Positions 36,571 through 44,458 of a stretch of DNA of 64,000 bases are shown piece after piece. This stretch comes from Flavipsychrobacter sp. (GTDB lineage: Bacteria; Bacteroidota; Bacteroidia; Chitinophagales; Chitinophagaceae). The notes beneath the pieces were generated by a model. That model was not told the origin of the DNA. It saw nothing but the letters and a program-made list of their open reading frames with translations, and did not search any database. The DNA lies in assembly GCA_016786615.1 (NCBI GenBank), contig JAEUVX010000004.1, positions 124,001 to 188,000 of the forward strand. Direction: 5' to 3'. Position 1 is the first letter of the stretch. Every line of letters begins with the position of its first letter. The position numbers and the translations under genes were made by a program.

Positions 36571-36810
36571 GTCTTGACGCTATTATGCTGTTTACACGAA
36601 AATAACCCCGTGTATATACCCGTTCCAAAATAGGAAAAACCATTAACGACCGATTAACGCGCCGTTAACCACTGATTAACAAAGCCCCGGTGCTGTTTTT
36701 CATGGTTTATCCTTATAAAAGGTGTCTGATTCCACTGCGTGTAAAGCCCTTATAAATAGGCTTTTACAGCGGCTTTTGGGCTATAATGCAAAAAGCACAG
36801 AAAAATATTG

Positions 36811-36818
36811 TAAATTTG
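36811..36818 (+). promoter_or_regulatory. Putative -7 box of the 36823 gene
   Basis: TAAATTTG matches TAnnTTTG and ends four bases before the ATG at 36823, so the message would be essentially leaderless. Confidence 0.4.
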
Positions 36819-36822
36819 CATC

Positions 36823-37017
36823 ATGGATGACATCAGGCAGATACGAATCGAATTGTGCAAGATGAATTGCCGCGTACACATGAAAACCGCAGAAATACTA
36901 CGCGTTGGCGATAGTCTTGAATACCACACTTGCTGCGAAGACTTCAAAAAACGACTGGAAGTACGCCATGCAGAACTGCTGGCAGAACCTACGAAGAAGC
37001 TGCGCCTGGCACGCTGA
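36823..37017 (+). CDS. Small protein of unknown function
   Basis: 64 residues, mostly helical and charged (MDDIRQIRIELCKMNC ... CCEDFKKRLEVRHAELL), with four cysteines. A good -7 box directly upstream supports the reading. Convergent with the 37029 gene. No family recognised. Confidence 0.5.
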   Translation: MDDIRQIRIELCKMNCRVHMKTAEILRVGDSLEYHTCCEDFKKRLEVRHAELLAEPTKKLRLAR

Positions 37018-37028
37018 TTGCCTTTTAG

Positions 37029-37409
37029 CTACAGTTTTTGCACCACACCACCTGCCTCAAACAGATGCGGGCGGCGGATGCGTAGTGCATAATAATCTTT
37101 ACAGAAGCGTTTGATAACCGAAGGCACATCCTGCATGGTAGCCTCGTAGCCGATGGTGTACCAATCGTCCCTGCAAAACAGGTTTTCGGTATCGGTACGG
37201 CTGTGGGGCTTGCTATCGTTATGCAGCTTATAAAACCCGGCAGTATTATCGGCAGGGTAGCCTATCAGATCCAGAATGATATCATCGAGGTTAATGTCCT
37301 CTAGTTCACTTGGCACATCGGTATAATTATTAATAAACTGCAGGCGATAACTGTTGATATTGATGTGATACTGCAACAGCTTGCAAAGGATGGTGTATAA
37401 GGGTGTCAT
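37029..37409 (-). CDS. Cytoplasmic protein of unknown function
   Basis: 126 residues with no signal peptide. Acidic central part (SELEDINLDDIILDLIGYPADNT) and a basic end (YYALRIRRPHLFEAGGV). No family recognised. Single gene, convergent with the 36823 gene. Confidence 0.55.
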   Translation of the reverse strand: MTPLYTILCKLLQYHININSYRLQFINNYTDVPSELEDINLDDIILDLIGYPADNTAGFYKLHNDSKPHSRTDTENLFCRDDWYTIGYEATMQDVPSVIKRFCKDYYALRIRRPHLFEAGGVVQKL

Positions 37410-37516
37410 GGTGATGATTTAATTACAACAAAAATACGTGTTTTGTTATAAATAAAAAAGAAATAATTAAAAAAGTACCGCAGCAAAATACTCGCGAAGC
37501 AAAAAGAAAAACAACA

Positions 37517-38359
37517 CTACACATCCTGCGGGCGCGCATCGTTGCTGATGCTGCGGATAACGGTATCTAACCGGGCAGAAGCCTCGTGCAGTTGCGCAAG
37601 GATTTGTTTATACTCATCGCTATTCAGCGGCGTATCCTGCAGCACATGTACCAAACCCATGATGCTGGCAAGCGGAGAGCGCACTGTATGGCTCTGTGCG
37701 AAGGAGATACGGTTCAGCTTATCGTTCTGCGCCTCTATAGCCTCTATGTATTGTATCTGCCGGGTGATGTCGTTGGCTATCAGTATGCGGGCGTGTACAT
37801 CGTCATAGTCCATCGGGCAATCCTGTGTGAAGGCATAGAGCTGTTCGCCATTCTTTTTGATATGCCTGCGTATGCCGCGCAGGTGCATAGCATCGCCGTC
37901 GGCAATGTTCAGTTTGCTGTCAAGCTCGTGCATACCATCGGGGCCTACAATATCCCATACGGGCATGCCTGTCAGTTCGGCACCGGTATATCCGTACATC
38001 TGTATAGCGGCGGCATTGGCATTGAGGATGTGCCCTGTTGCCTGATTGTATATAAACACGGGCATGGGGCTGGCCTCAAAGAGTGTGCGGTATTTATCCT
38101 CGCTGCGGGTATGTGCAGCCTCGCTGGCCTGTAGTTTGCGGATGCGTGCATTGAGCTCGGTACTATAACGGCGTACCAGTATGTATAGCAGCAGTGTGGT
38201 AAATGCTACGTAGAAGATACCCTTCATCGTTTGCACGCGCGATAGCGATATGGCATCGTTTTTATACATCGCATCCAGCAGGGCATCGCTGAATAATATC
38301 CACATCAGCCCGAAGACGAGATAGATAAGCGTTACACGGAATACATTGCCAAGCCTCAT
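37517..38359 (-). CDS. Membrane PAS-domain protein with histidine-kinase H-box but no ATPase domain
   Basis: 280 residues. Two membrane helices (about 8-28 and 46-65) bracket a short loop; a PAS domain (about 90-205; YRTLFEASPMPVFIYNQATG, NANAAAIQMYGYTGAEL) follows. The C-terminal ~65 residues resemble the dimerisation and phospho-acceptor region of histidine kinases (SHTVRSPLASIMGLVHVL, His224), but the protein ends before any HATPase domain. Such short forms occur in Bacteroidota. It may act as a phosphotransfer or dimerising adaptor rather than a kinase. No response regulator is adjacent. Confidence 0.82.
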   Translation of the reverse strand: MRLGNVFRVTLIYLVFGLMWILFSDALLDAMYKNDAISLSRVQTMKGIFYVAFTTLLLYILVRRYSTELNARIRKLQASEAAHTRSEDKYRTLFEASPMPVFIYNQATGHILNANAAAIQMYGYTGAELTGMPVWDIVGPDGMHELDSKLNIADGDAMHLRGIRRHIKKNGEQLYAFTQDCPMDYDDVHARILIANDITRQIQYIEAIEAQNDKLNRISFAQSHTVRSPLASIMGLVHVLQDTPLNSDEYKQILAQLHEASARLDTVIRSISNDARPQDV

Positions 38360-38490
38360 TCGATTAAAAAGGGGTATTTATGCGTTTTTGCCTAATGGGT
38401 ACTGCGGGTGATAGTATTGGCTTGTTTTGTTTGACGTTGCGGTAAAGGTATGTTGATAATATCAGAAATTATATAGCAGGATGGGGGCAT

Positions 38491-38518
38491 AAAAAAGCCC
38501 CTTTATTCAAGAGGCTTT
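38491..38518 (-). terminator. Intrinsic terminator of the 38530 gene
   Basis: AAGCCTCT and AGGGGCTT pair on the minus strand (with one wobble) and six T follow. About 12 bases after the stop at 38530. Confidence 0.7.
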
Positions 38519-38529
38519 GCTGCGTGTTG

Positions 38530-39204
38530 TTATTTAAAGCTATTAAAATTGTACCCGATATTCAGTTGCAGGTTCATTGTGGTGAACCGCTGCCCGTAGT
38601 GCCTGCCCGATACGGATAGCCCTGTATGGATGCGTTTGGCAACATACAAGTTATAACCAAGCTCGGCCACGCCACCAAAATAGTGTGCTTCCTGGTACTG
38701 GTCGCCAAAATATATAGACTCCATGCTGATGCCGCTCAGCAACACATTCGTTCTGTAATAAGAATCTTCCCCCCAAGCAAATGAAAGCCCTGCACCGCCA
38801 TACGCCTCATGACAGCCAAAGCGCCTGCTGTACACAGGTATCAGCTCCAGCATATTATAATTGCGGCGGCCGCTTATTTGTTCATTTTCGGCTACGGCAT
38901 AGCTTGACGTGGGATGATAACCTATGCTGCCACCCCATGGCCCTTCGCCCGAAGGATGAAAACTATGGTCGGTAAACGGAGCCGCCCAGCGATGATAGCT
39001 GAGCTTCAGTGCAAAATTTTTATACACACTGCGCTGCATGGCAGCACCTATAAAGTTTATTCCCTCAGCCCTTTCGAAAGTGGGGTAAGAATTGGGTGCT
39101 ATGCTTGCAAAAACACCCATCTGCAATTGTACACGGCTATTGTATTGCGCAGATGCACCGATGGTAGTGGCTGCCAGCAAAAGGGTGGTTAGGATATGCC
39201 TCAT
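38530..39204 (-). CDS. Probable outer-membrane beta-barrel protein
   Basis: 224 residues with a signal peptide (MRHILTTLLLAATTIGASAQ). The mature protein shows amphipathic strands (NFALKLSYHRWAAPF, AYGGAGLSFAWGEDSYYRT, GVAELGYNLYVAKRIHTGLSVSGRHYG) and ends MNLQLNIGYNFNSFK, which fits an eight-strand barrel with a near-terminal Phe. Function unknown. Own terminator; single gene. Confidence 0.68.
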   Translation of the reverse strand: MRHILTTLLLAATTIGASAQYNSRVQLQMGVFASIAPNSYPTFERAEGINFIGAAMQRSVYKNFALKLSYHRWAAPFTDHSFHPSGEGPWGGSIGYHPTSSYAVAENEQISGRRNYNMLELIPVYSRRFGCHEAYGGAGLSFAWGEDSYYRTNVLLSGISMESIYFGDQYQEAHYFGGVAELGYNLYVAKRIHTGLSVSGRHYGQRFTTMNLQLNIGYNFNSFK

Positions 39205-39301
39205 AGCAGGAAAATTTATAACAATTTAACGCATTTGCTGTGTATAGCAAAATGATTGCTTTTGGTTAATAAGGTTGTTGTGTAATATATTTACCTGTCC
39301 T

Positions 39302-40234
39302 ATGTCCTACATGCGAGATAAAGTAAAACTCATATTCCTGCCATACCTGCTGGTTTTTGCATTGTTATTGGTGCTGATGGTGGCAACGAAATGGTATTTT
39401 GAAATAGCGAACGGATTGATGCTGTTCGATGTTTTAAAGTTTGGTGTTATCGGTGGTTCTTTACTGGCGCTGCTATTGTCTGTTATTGTGTTGGATAGAC
39501 GCCTGAGAATACTGCGCATCAGGGGCAGGTTCGGGAAGCGAAATCATTACTTCTACTATTTTTTTATTATACTGACTATAATAGTGCCTGTAAATTTTGC
39601 GCTGAATTATGTAGGTGCTGCATGGTATAGTATGGTACATGTAAAAACAGCCGATGAAATAGGGCGACATAAACGCTTATACAGGTATTATGCTATAGAT
39701 GAGCTGCAGCCGGATGTTGCTGCGCCGTTGATAGGTTACAGTTATCACATTGACCATGGACGCAGAAGCTCTCCGAGAGATGCACTTGAATTTCGATGCC
39801 ATGCATTATTACCACTAACGCCGCCCTATAGTTTATACACCAGCAAAGTATGGCTGGGTTTGTACTTTACAGAGCGCATAGGTAATAACAACAGTAGTGC
39901 GGTAAAAGAGCAGGTGTTCAATGCATTTGCCGGCAATTGTGAGCGGTATATAGCCAATGCGATAGAAGATATAGGCAAGCCTGCGTATTATGAAAATCCA
40001 CCTGATAATGGCACACGGAGGGCATTTATGCGCTTGCTACCCGAAGAATATACAGTTCCTCATCAACAGGTAGCCATACTACTCCCTTGCTACAATCGCT
40101 TTGATGAGCGGGCAGATTTCTATGCAGGTGGGTTTGTAATAACCACAACAGTTGCATTATTCTTTTTCTTCCTGATGCTCGCAGCTACGCCCGTTAGTAA
40201 CAAAAAACTGACTGAATATTTGAATGATAAATAA
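39302..40234 (+). CDS. Membrane protein of unknown function, resembling the non-catalytic N-terminal part of some rhomboid-family proteins
   Basis: 310 residues from the ATG at 39302 (MSYMRDKVKLIFLPYLLVFA); a TTG start nine codons earlier is less likely. Three N-terminal helices, a ~170-residue soluble domain (KTADEIGRHKRLYRYYAIDEL, YTSKVWLGLYFTERIGN) and one C-terminal helix (ITTTVALFFFFLMLAATP). The layout and motifs recall, from memory, the region that precedes the protease in Bacteroidota rhomboid-like proteins, but no rhomboid GxSx or His motif is present here. Weak inference. Confidence 0.6.
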   Translation: MSYMRDKVKLIFLPYLLVFALLLVLMVATKWYFEIANGLMLFDVLKFGVIGGSLLALLLSVIVLDRRLRILRIRGRFGKRNHYFYYFFIILTIIVPVNFALNYVGAAWYSMVHVKTADEIGRHKRLYRYYAIDELQPDVAAPLIGYSYHIDHGRRSSPRDALEFRCHALLPLTPPYSLYTSKVWLGLYFTERIGNNNSSAVKEQVFNAFAGNCERYIANAIEDIGKPAYYENPPDNGTRRAFMRLLPEEYTVPHQQVAILLPCYNRFDERADFYAGGFVITTTVALFFFFLMLAATPVSNKKLTEYLNDK

Positions 40235-40323
40235 TGTGTCGGCGATGCTATCGGGTGCATGCATCCTCGTTACAAACGAGGACGAGAGAGGGAATAATAA
40301 ACAAGCAAAACATCCAAGAAACA

Positions 40324-40351
40324 AAACAGGATTGTAAAAACAATCCTGTTT
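40324..40351. terminator. Bidirectional hairpin terminator between 39302 and 40387 genes
   Basis: AAACAGGATTG and CAATCCTGTTT form a perfect 11-bp stem around TAAAAA. It lies between convergent genes; T-rich sequence follows on both strands but is interrupted. Confidence 0.6.
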
Positions 40352-40386
40352 ATAAATAATAACCTAATAAAACCTGAAACTTGCCA

Positions 40387-41229
40387 CTATGGTTGTGTCT
40401 GGAAAAGCCCAAAGAACCATATATCGGTTTGTGTGCCAAAATCTACATGTTCAAAGTCTTTCAGCAGATTTACAAAACCGTAATCTACGCCGAATTGCAA
40501 ATTGCTCGGTGCAGAACCGCTAAGCATAGTATCGTTATCGCAATCGTAGAACGAAACAACAAGCGAATTTGATGTAAAGTTGGGGTTTACAATTGGTATC
40601 AGGTTTGGTGTTGACCCGCCACCATCGGTAAACGGAAATACTACCGGAATGCCATTGAACTTAAGTGTAGGCGTAGATACGGTAATTTTGCCTGAAGAAT
40701 AAGTAGGGCTGATAGAACTGAATGTATTGCTCGGAAACGGTGGTTGTGCATTCATGGCATATCCACCACCAGAAGCTACTACTTGTGCTGTAAGCCTTGC
40801 AGGGGTAGATACTGCAATGTCAACACGGGTGTCATCTGCATCTGCAGCAAATACATAAGGTGAATTGGCCACACCGCTTGCAGCACTGTTAATCAGGTTG
40901 GCGGTAGGTAAAACCTGTATGCTTATCGGCGTAACAAATTTTGTGCCTCCTCCTGTCATACTACTTGGGTAGGTGATGCGCAGTTTTTTATTATCTGCAC
41001 TACCTACAAATGATAGTGTTCCCTGATTGATAGTGGTTGCAGAACCGGTTCTCCATTCAGGCACATTTGCTCCTGATGTGTAAGTGAATTTGATTCTGCC
41101 TGCCATTATCCACAGGTTGTGTTTGCCCTCGGTGTTAATCTGTTCACAGGCAAGGGCTGTGTTCGTGATAAGGTCACTGAATGCATCGTTGATGCTTGTC
41201 TCAATTTGGCTTCTTGTTAAGCAGCTCAT
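40387..41229 (-). CDS. Protein of unknown function, no export signal
   Basis: 280 residues beginning MSCLTRSQIETSINDAFSD; no signal peptide or membrane segment. A helical start is followed by long beta-rich sequence with many Thr, Ser and Asn (GTKFVTPISIQVLPTANL, RVDIAVSTPARLTAQVVASGG) and a polar C-terminus with FYDCDNDTMLSG. It is not obviously phage-related, although it is the last gene before the mobile region. No family recognised. Confidence 0.6.
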   Translation of the reverse strand: MSCLTRSQIETSINDAFSDLITNTALACEQINTEGKHNLWIMAGRIKFTYTSGANVPEWRTGSATTINQGTLSFVGSADNKKLRITYPSSMTGGGTKFVTPISIQVLPTANLINSAASGVANSPYVFAADADDTRVDIAVSTPARLTAQVVASGGGYAMNAQPPFPSNTFSSISPTYSSGKITVSTPTLKFNGIPVVFPFTDGGGSTPNLIPIVNPNFTSNSLVVSFYDCDNDTMLSGSAPSNLQFGVDYGFVNLLKDFEHVDFGTQTDIWFFGLFQTQP

Positions 41230-41731
41230 GATTGTATGGTTTTAAAGTGAAAAAAATCTAGGTAAGGTAAAGCCATGTATGCTGTATATCTACAGCAGGT
41301 AATGCACTATCGGAAGGATGTGGAAACTAAAAAGAAAGTAGTAATAACTACTGTAGTTAAATAGATTGTTCATGGTTGTGGTATTTATAAGTTGTAAATT
41401 AAAATTGCTTGATTTTATTTAAAAAACAAAATAGTTTTTGTTAAAACAGCATTATTTTTTTCAAGAGATGTGGCGTTGAAATTGCCGGAGAGAGGACGTT
41501 TATAGGGTACACAATTTTATGTTATATAGTAAAGCAAAAATACAATAATTATTTGTTTTTATAAAATAAAAAAATTACAGTCATCACGATGTTGCTTCGT
41601 ACATATTTGACTTCGCAAATATTCCCTCGCCCCGAGGTATCGGGATGATAACACAATGACGGTGTGGGGTAACACAATAGCAGGCAGCGGTGTGTCCATT
41701 CGTGCAGGGTTATTACACACCCCTAACCCCT
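41230..41731. other. AT-rich intergenic region with small palindromes
   Basis: About 500 bases with no supportable gene. It contains ATATTTG-ACTTCG-CAAATAT (41607-41626, 7-bp stem) and a CCTCG...CGAGG hairpin nearby at about 41628-41640, of the kind seen in dispersed intergenic repeats. Just before the transposon is a CACCCCTAACCCCT string (41718-41731) that originally continued directly into 44752. Confidence 0.5.
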
Positions 41732-41739
41732 CTCAATAG
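41732..41739. repeat. Left 8-bp target site duplication of the transposon
   Basis: CTCAATAG, identical to 44744-44751. Eight-base duplications are characteristic of IS1595-family insertions. Confidence 0.9.
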
Positions 41740-41765
41740 GGTAACTATACCCATTTACACGTAGG
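41740..41765 (+). repeat. Left terminal inverted repeat
   Basis: Starts GGTAACTATACCCATTTACA and ends CGTAGG; exact reverse complement of 44718-44743. The two ends diverge immediately inside. Confidence 0.92.
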
Positions 41766-41850
41766 GATATTGGATATGACTATCTGTTAATAACTTATAT
41801 GAATATTGCCGTTGCCTACGCTTTCGGTAATTTTATACAAATGAATATTT

Positions 41851-42042
41851 ATGAATGATAATACAGAATTAAAAGAGGCGCAAATGGAATTAGGTAGGCT
41901 TATGTTACAATTGGAAAATTGTTATGAGGTAAGCAATGGCAACAGGATATTAAAAGATGGGGCTGGTGCGAAAAGGATTAATGGAGAAATAGAAGCGTTG
42001 AAAGAAAAGCACCGACAATTAAGGTTTGCCGACAAGTTATAG
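41851..42042 (+). CDS. Small passenger protein of unknown function
   Basis: 63 residues, charged and helical with probable coiled coil (MNDNTELKEAQMELGRLMLQ and EIEALKEKHRQLRFADKL). First ORF inside the left end of the transposon, plus strand. No family recognised. Reading supported by normal amino-acid composition and position only. Confidence 0.5.
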   Translation: MNDNTELKEAQMELGRLMLQLENCYEVSNGNRILKDGAGAKRINGEIEALKEKHRQLRFADKL

Positions 42043-42056
42043 AACATGGGGTAGCA

Positions 42057-42203
42057 TTAGCTACCCTTTTTCTTTTTAGCACTTTTATCGTTAGCGTTCT
42101 TAGCCGCAGCCTGCATTATGTCAAGGAATGAACCTTTAACAACTACCTTTTCTTCGTATTTGCCACGTTCTTTTGGCTTTTTAACCTTTGATGCTTTAGC
42201 CAT
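42057..42203 (-). CDS. 48-residue lysine-rich passenger protein
   Basis: A short ORF from an ATG at 42203 to a TAA at 42057-42059: MAKASKVKKPKERGKYEEK followed by VVVKGSFLDIMQAAAKNAN and a Lys-rich tail. It has a matching -7 box upstream (TAAATTTG on the minus strand, 42210-42217), only six bases before the ATG. Similar tiny proteins with a GSFxDIMxAA core are, from memory, common in Bacteroidota. Role unknown; could be a small nucleic-acid-binding protein. Confidence 0.65.
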   Translation of the reverse strand: MAKASKVKKPKERGKYEEKVVVKGSFLDIMQAAAKNANDKSAKKKKGS

Positions 42204-42209
42204 AAATAG

Positions 42210-42217
42210 CAAATTTA
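42210..42217 (-). promoter_or_regulatory. Putative -7 box of the 48-residue passenger gene
   Basis: TAAATTTG on the minus strand (CAAATTTA on plus) matches TAnnTTTG and faces away from the candidate RNA promoter at 42230-42237. Confidence 0.5.
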
Positions 42218-42229
42218 AGGATTTTAATG

Positions 42230-42237
42230 TACCTTTG
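42230..42237 (+). promoter_or_regulatory. Putative -7 box of the candidate RNA
   Basis: TACCTTTG matches TAnnTTTG. A transcript would begin near 42243-42245, just before the first stem of the predicted RNA. Confidence 0.5.
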
Positions 42238-42243
42238 TATTAC

Positions 42244-42476
42244 ACAAAACAAGAAAGCCCAGTAGAAACTGGGCGACCATTTGCGAGATGGTTTCTTGAT
42301 TTGGGTTGTAAAAGGCTCTTATCACACCTGCCGTGTTTCGTTATCGCTTATGAGGCGGAACTACTTAGCAGAACCAGAGGATGTCACCGATATATATTGG
42401 TCGGTGTATCTATGATAAGGTCACTTTCCTTGACTCCAGTATTTTTATAGCCGCTATCATGCGGCTTTATTTTTAT
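42244..42476 (+). ncRNA. Candidate structured non-coding RNA inside the transposon
   Basis: Between a -7 box (42230-42237) and an intrinsic terminator (42449-42476) lies ~230 nt with no good ORF. The 5' part folds as a three-way junction: P1 CAAGAA/TTCTTG (42250-42255 with 42293-42298), P2 GCCCAGT/ACTGGGC (42257-42263 with 42268-42274) and P3 ACCAT/ATGGT (42276-42280 with 42288-42292). Further on, CTTATCA (42318-42324) pairs with TGATAAG (42413-42419), enclosing hairpin CACCGA/TCGGTG (42385-42390 with 42401-42406). No known RNA family recognised. Structure is from inspection, not computed energy. Confidence 0.5.
42449..42476 (+). terminator. Intrinsic terminator of the candidate RNA
   Basis: AGCCGC and GCGGCT pair around TATCAT and are followed by TTATTTTTAT on the plus strand. 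The minus strand lacks an equal T-run, so it serves plus-strand transcription. Confidence 0.65.
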
Positions 42477-43234
42477 CATTTACTAAAGGCTTTAATATTT
42501 TGGAGTTGTTTAATTATTGCATCCCAGTCGCTCAGAGTCATGCTTTCTAATACTGGAAAATGCAATTCCTGACCTCTTACAAAAATTGATATTTTCTTAA
42601 TTACTGAAGTGCCTACTTCGTAGTTTGATACACCAGGTTTTGTAGTATTCTCAGGCTTTATCTGGCTTTTCCCTGTTGCCCCCCTCTTATCGTTTAGCTT
42701 AGTAGGTGTTTTTGGCTTACTACCCTTAATTGGCAACGGTTCAATTTTTATTTCGGCATCTACATTTAGAACACCATCTTCGTTAATTAGACCTAAAAAT
42801 CTGGCATTCTCTATAAATACCCTACTTGCCAATTCTGCTCCATTATCAGTAAATTCATGGTCTCTTACCAAATCTATAATTAAACCTTGTTCAGTTATTT
42901 TTTTGCCGTTAAATAACGAAATAAGCGTCTTATATATAGGCGGAGACGTAAAAGCGGATAAATATAAGGCGCTTTCTTCCCCATCCTTAGGGAGTCTTAA
43001 TGCACTGCAAACTTTCCCGATAGCGCCATATCCTTTACCTCTTTCTATTTTCATGAACCCATACTGCGAACTTGAAATAGCAAAGTTATCGGCTTCCCTT
43101 AACGCCACGCTACCTTTTTTAGCCAAATCAGCATAAGACAAAACCGTTTCGCCAACACTTTCAAATATAGTGACGCTAAACCCTTTGGCTATGGGGATTG
43201 TTTTTGAAGGAAATGAAGGAGACCTTTTTTTCAT
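42476..43234 (-). CDS. 252-residue passenger protein of unknown function
   Basis: No signal peptide. The N-terminal ~160 residues (LSYADLAKKGSVALREADNFAIS, YGAIGKVCSALRLP, LISLFNGKKITEQGLIIDLVR) look like tandem winged-helix units, then a Lys/Pro/Thr-rich linker (about 165-205), then a small C-terminal domain (KKISIFVRGQELHFPVLE, SDWDAIIKQLQNIK). The pattern suggests a DNA-binding or adaptor protein, by inference only. AT-rich, lying divergent from the transposase, which makes it the main cargo gene of the element. Confidence 0.65.
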   Translation of the reverse strand: MKKRSPSFPSKTIPIAKGFSVTIFESVGETVLSYADLAKKGSVALREADNFAISSSQYGFMKIERGKGYGAIGKVCSALRLPKDGEESALYLSAFTSPPIYKTLISLFNGKKITEQGLIIDLVRDHEFTDNGAELASRVFIENARFLGLINEDGVLNVDAEIKIEPLPIKGSKPKTPTKLNDKRGATGKSQIKPENTTKPGVSNYEVGTSVIKKISIFVRGQELHFPVLESMTLSDWDAIIKQLQNIKAFSK

Positions 43235-43425
43235 ACTGCGTTATTCTAATACGAAGTTAGGACGTTTTATCAAAAAAATATCATTTTAGACGAAAAAAAT
43301 TATTATCATTGATAATCAATTGGTTATAATAGTTTTATTTCAATTTTTATCTTATATAAATATTTTATTCGTCCTAAAAGCGTCTAAATAGTTGAAATAA
43401 ATTAGTAGATATTGCACGCAATGCT

Positions 43426-43433
43426 TATCTTTG
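43426..43433 (+). promoter_or_regulatory. Putative -7 box of the transposase gene
   Basis: TATCTTTG matches TAnnTTTG, 19 bases before the ATG at 43453. Confidence 0.5.
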
Positions 43434-43452
43434 TATCCTAATAGCAATCGAA

Positions 43453-44409
43453 ATGGATTTCACTTTCAAGACAATACATGAGTTTCATAATTACTTCAAT
43501 AGTGAGAAAATTTGTTATGAATTTTTAGAGATACAACGTTGGGGGAATACACCTGTATGCCCACACTGCGGCTCAATTAAGACACCTTATAAAGTAAAAG
43601 CACGTGGTAAATTTCAAGATATACCATCGTATCGTTGTAGCGAACGTGGATGTGATTTACCATTTACAGTGCGTACTGGTAGCATATTTGAAGGCTCTAA
43701 AGTTGAATTGAAGAAATGGTTTCATGCTGCATACGAGCTATCTATAAGCAAAAAGAGTATTAGTTCTATTGAGCTTGGTATACGCATAGGAGTAAGTCAA
43801 AAAACCGCATGGTTTATCAACCATCGTTTACGTGCTATGTTAGCTGAAACAAATCCTGCATTGCTTACAGGTGATGTTGAGATTGACGAAACCTATGTTG
43901 GTGGTAAAGAAGCTAACAAACACAAGTCTAAGCGTCAGCCTAAAGGCACTACAGGCGCAAAGGGTAAAGCTCCTATGGTAGGTTTATTACAACGTAATGG
44001 TAATATGGTATTACGTGCTATTGATGCTGATAAAGCAAACGGTGAAAACATCAAACCAATTGTTAGGCAGTTCGTTAGTCCTGATGCTGTATTGCACACG
44101 GATGGCTTTGGCGCTTATAAGGATTTACATAAAGAGTTTGCAGGTCATAACATCGTTTACCATGATAAGGGCGAATATGTACGTGGCAAAGCACACACTA
44201 ATACAATCGAGGGCTTTTGGTCTATTATGAAGCGTGGTATTATTGGTACGTTCCACACAGTAAGCCCACAGCACTTACAACGCTATTGTGATGAGTTTGC
44301 ACACCGTTATAATACACGTGAATTGAAGCCTGTACAAAGATTTGCAGAAGGGATTAAGAATAGCGGGAATAAACGATTGACATATAAAGAACTTACCAGT
44401 AAAAAGTAA
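43453..44409 (+). CDS. IS1595-family (ISXO2-like) DDNK transposase
   Basis: 318 residues. An N-terminal zinc ribbon (CPHC at residues 36-39 paired with Cys62 and Cys67) is followed by a helical DNA-binding stretch and the ISXO2-like catalytic domain: Asp145 in EIDETYVGG, Asp217 in VLHTDGFGAYKDL, and HTNTIEGFWSIMKR with Asn250 and Lys260, giving the DDNK set typical of this family. Full length with no frameshift. Lies between perfect inverted repeats and should be able to mobilise the whole 3-kb element. Confidence 0.95.
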   Translation: MDFTFKTIHEFHNYFNSEKICYEFLEIQRWGNTPVCPHCGSIKTPYKVKARGKFQDIPSYRCSERGCDLPFTVRTGSIFEGSKVELKKWFHAAYELSISKKSISSIELGIRIGVSQKTAWFINHRLRAMLAETNPALLTGDVEIDETYVGGKEANKHKSKRQPKGTTGAKGKAPMVGLLQRNGNMVLRAIDADKANGENIKPIVRQFVSPDAVLHTDGFGAYKDLHKEFAGHNIVYHDKGEYVRGKAHTNTIEGFWSIMKRGIIGTFHTVSPQHLQRYCDEFAHRYNTRELKPVQRFAEGIKNSGNKRLTYKELTSKK

Positions 44410-44410
44410 A

Positions 44411-44442
44411 AAAAGAAACCAGCTAAATGCGGGTTTCTTTAT
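44411..44442 (+). terminator. Intrinsic terminator of the transposase gene
   Basis: AAAGAAACC and GGTTTCTTT pair around a ~10-base loop, then a short AT-rich tail. It begins just after the transposase stop. Confidence 0.6.
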
Positions 44443-44458
44443 GTGCGTTATCTCATTT

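Noticed and set aside
40387-41229. Phage tail protein belonging to the prophage-like region
   Set aside because: No motif supports it; the beta-rich composition alone is not enough, so it is left as unknown.
42118-42450. Plus-strand frame of 110 codons inside the transposon
   Set aside because: Overlaps the 48-residue gene antisense and runs through the stems of the candidate RNA; the start has no promoter and the sequence looks random.
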